A DNA stretch of 64,000 nucleotides from Zeus faber (Eukaryota; Chordata; Actinopteri; Zeiformes; Zeidae). The notes under the pieces are model-generated. The model was not told the origin of the DNA. It was given only the letters and a program-made list of their open reading frames with translations, and did no database searches. Of this stretch, positions 63,625 to 64,000 are shown piece after piece; position 1 is the first letter of the stretch, and every line of letters begins with the position of its first letter. The stretch is taken from the NCBI GenBank assembly GCA_960531495.1, contig OY482866.1, positions 8,785,707-8,849,706 on the forward strand. The letters are read 5' to 3'. A program made the translations under genes and the position numbers.

Positions 63625-64000
63625 GTCTGATATACCAAAGCAGAGGGAAAGTAGCCGAGTACTTTTACTCAAGAACAGTGTTGAGGTATTTGTTCCATCG
63701 TACGGGGCTGGATCCTTTCACGCTGCTAAATCTTCGGAACAAATATCCCGACACCTGGAAGTACGCTTTATTTTCAGGTCATTTTCTTACAAGCCATGTA
63801 ATGGATTCATTGGATGAAAGGGTTCAAACATTTTCATTTCAGACATCCCACAATAACAGCTGGGAAAGTTCGAGGTCAGGTCGGCCATTCTCAAAGAACG
63901 CCGAGACTCCCCTTAACCCAAGCCGACGCGCAGAAAAAGAAAAGACGCATCATCTCAGTTTTCAGGACGTCTGTCGCTCGCCTGCGTATCTCGCCCGCGC
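63625..64000. other. Window end, no gene recognised
   Basis: No exon, repeat family or RNA gene was recognised in the last 376 bases. Confidence 0.35.

Overview
This is nuclear DNA of a vertebrate, almost certainly a ray-finned (teleost) fish. It has split genes with GT–AG introns, very dense (CA)n/(GT)n arrays, Tc1-type DNA transposons, Rex1-like and L2-like LINE fragments, hAT-like non-autonomous elements and a solo gypsy-like LTR. No bacterial or phage features, rRNA, tRNA or CRISPR were seen. Exon boundaries below were placed by hand from splice signals, unbroken reading phase and similarity to remembered family proteins; no alignment was run.

Four protein-coding genes lie head to tail on the + strand. 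(1) A three-exon helical cytokine of the CNTF type (14291–16096, 194 aa) with the FxxK receptor-contact motif. (2) An eight-exon nuclear protein (18125–29260, 938 aa). It combines the C-terminal piece of a SET domain, a long acidic tract, one C2H2 finger, a tyrosine-recombinase-like domain, AT-hooks and a Myb/SANT-like tail. It looks like a domesticated mobile-element protein and is the most unusual gene here. (3) mfsd8/CLN7 (31001–40090, 12 coding exons, 507 aa), a lysosomal major-facilitator protein. (4) A ttc31-like gene (42544–57370, 17 coding exons, 616 aa) with three TPRs followed by an RRM and a CCCH finger, so probably RNA-binding. The four genes share no obvious pathway; they are simply neighbours.

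Layout: 1–13.9 kb is gene-poor, with (CA)n arrays, a SINE-like repeat and a 4-kb non-LTR retrotransposon of the restriction-like-endonuclease (R2/NeSL/Utopia) type, itself broken by an L2 fragment. 14–30.5 kb holds cntf and the composite gene; its 4.8-kb intron 6 is packed with a Tc1 element, a 620-bp (GT)n tract and a hAT-like element. 30.5–41 kb is mfsd8, with a second, internally deleted copy of the same retrotransposon in intron 10. 42–57.5 kb is the ttc31-like gene, whose introns hold an IR/DR-type Tc1 relic, a Rex1-like LINE, two TIR elements and a duplicated intronic block. 57.5–64 kb has no recognisable gene: a (GT)n array, a SINE-like repeat, a solo LTR, and a short-TIR element with internal tandem repeats.
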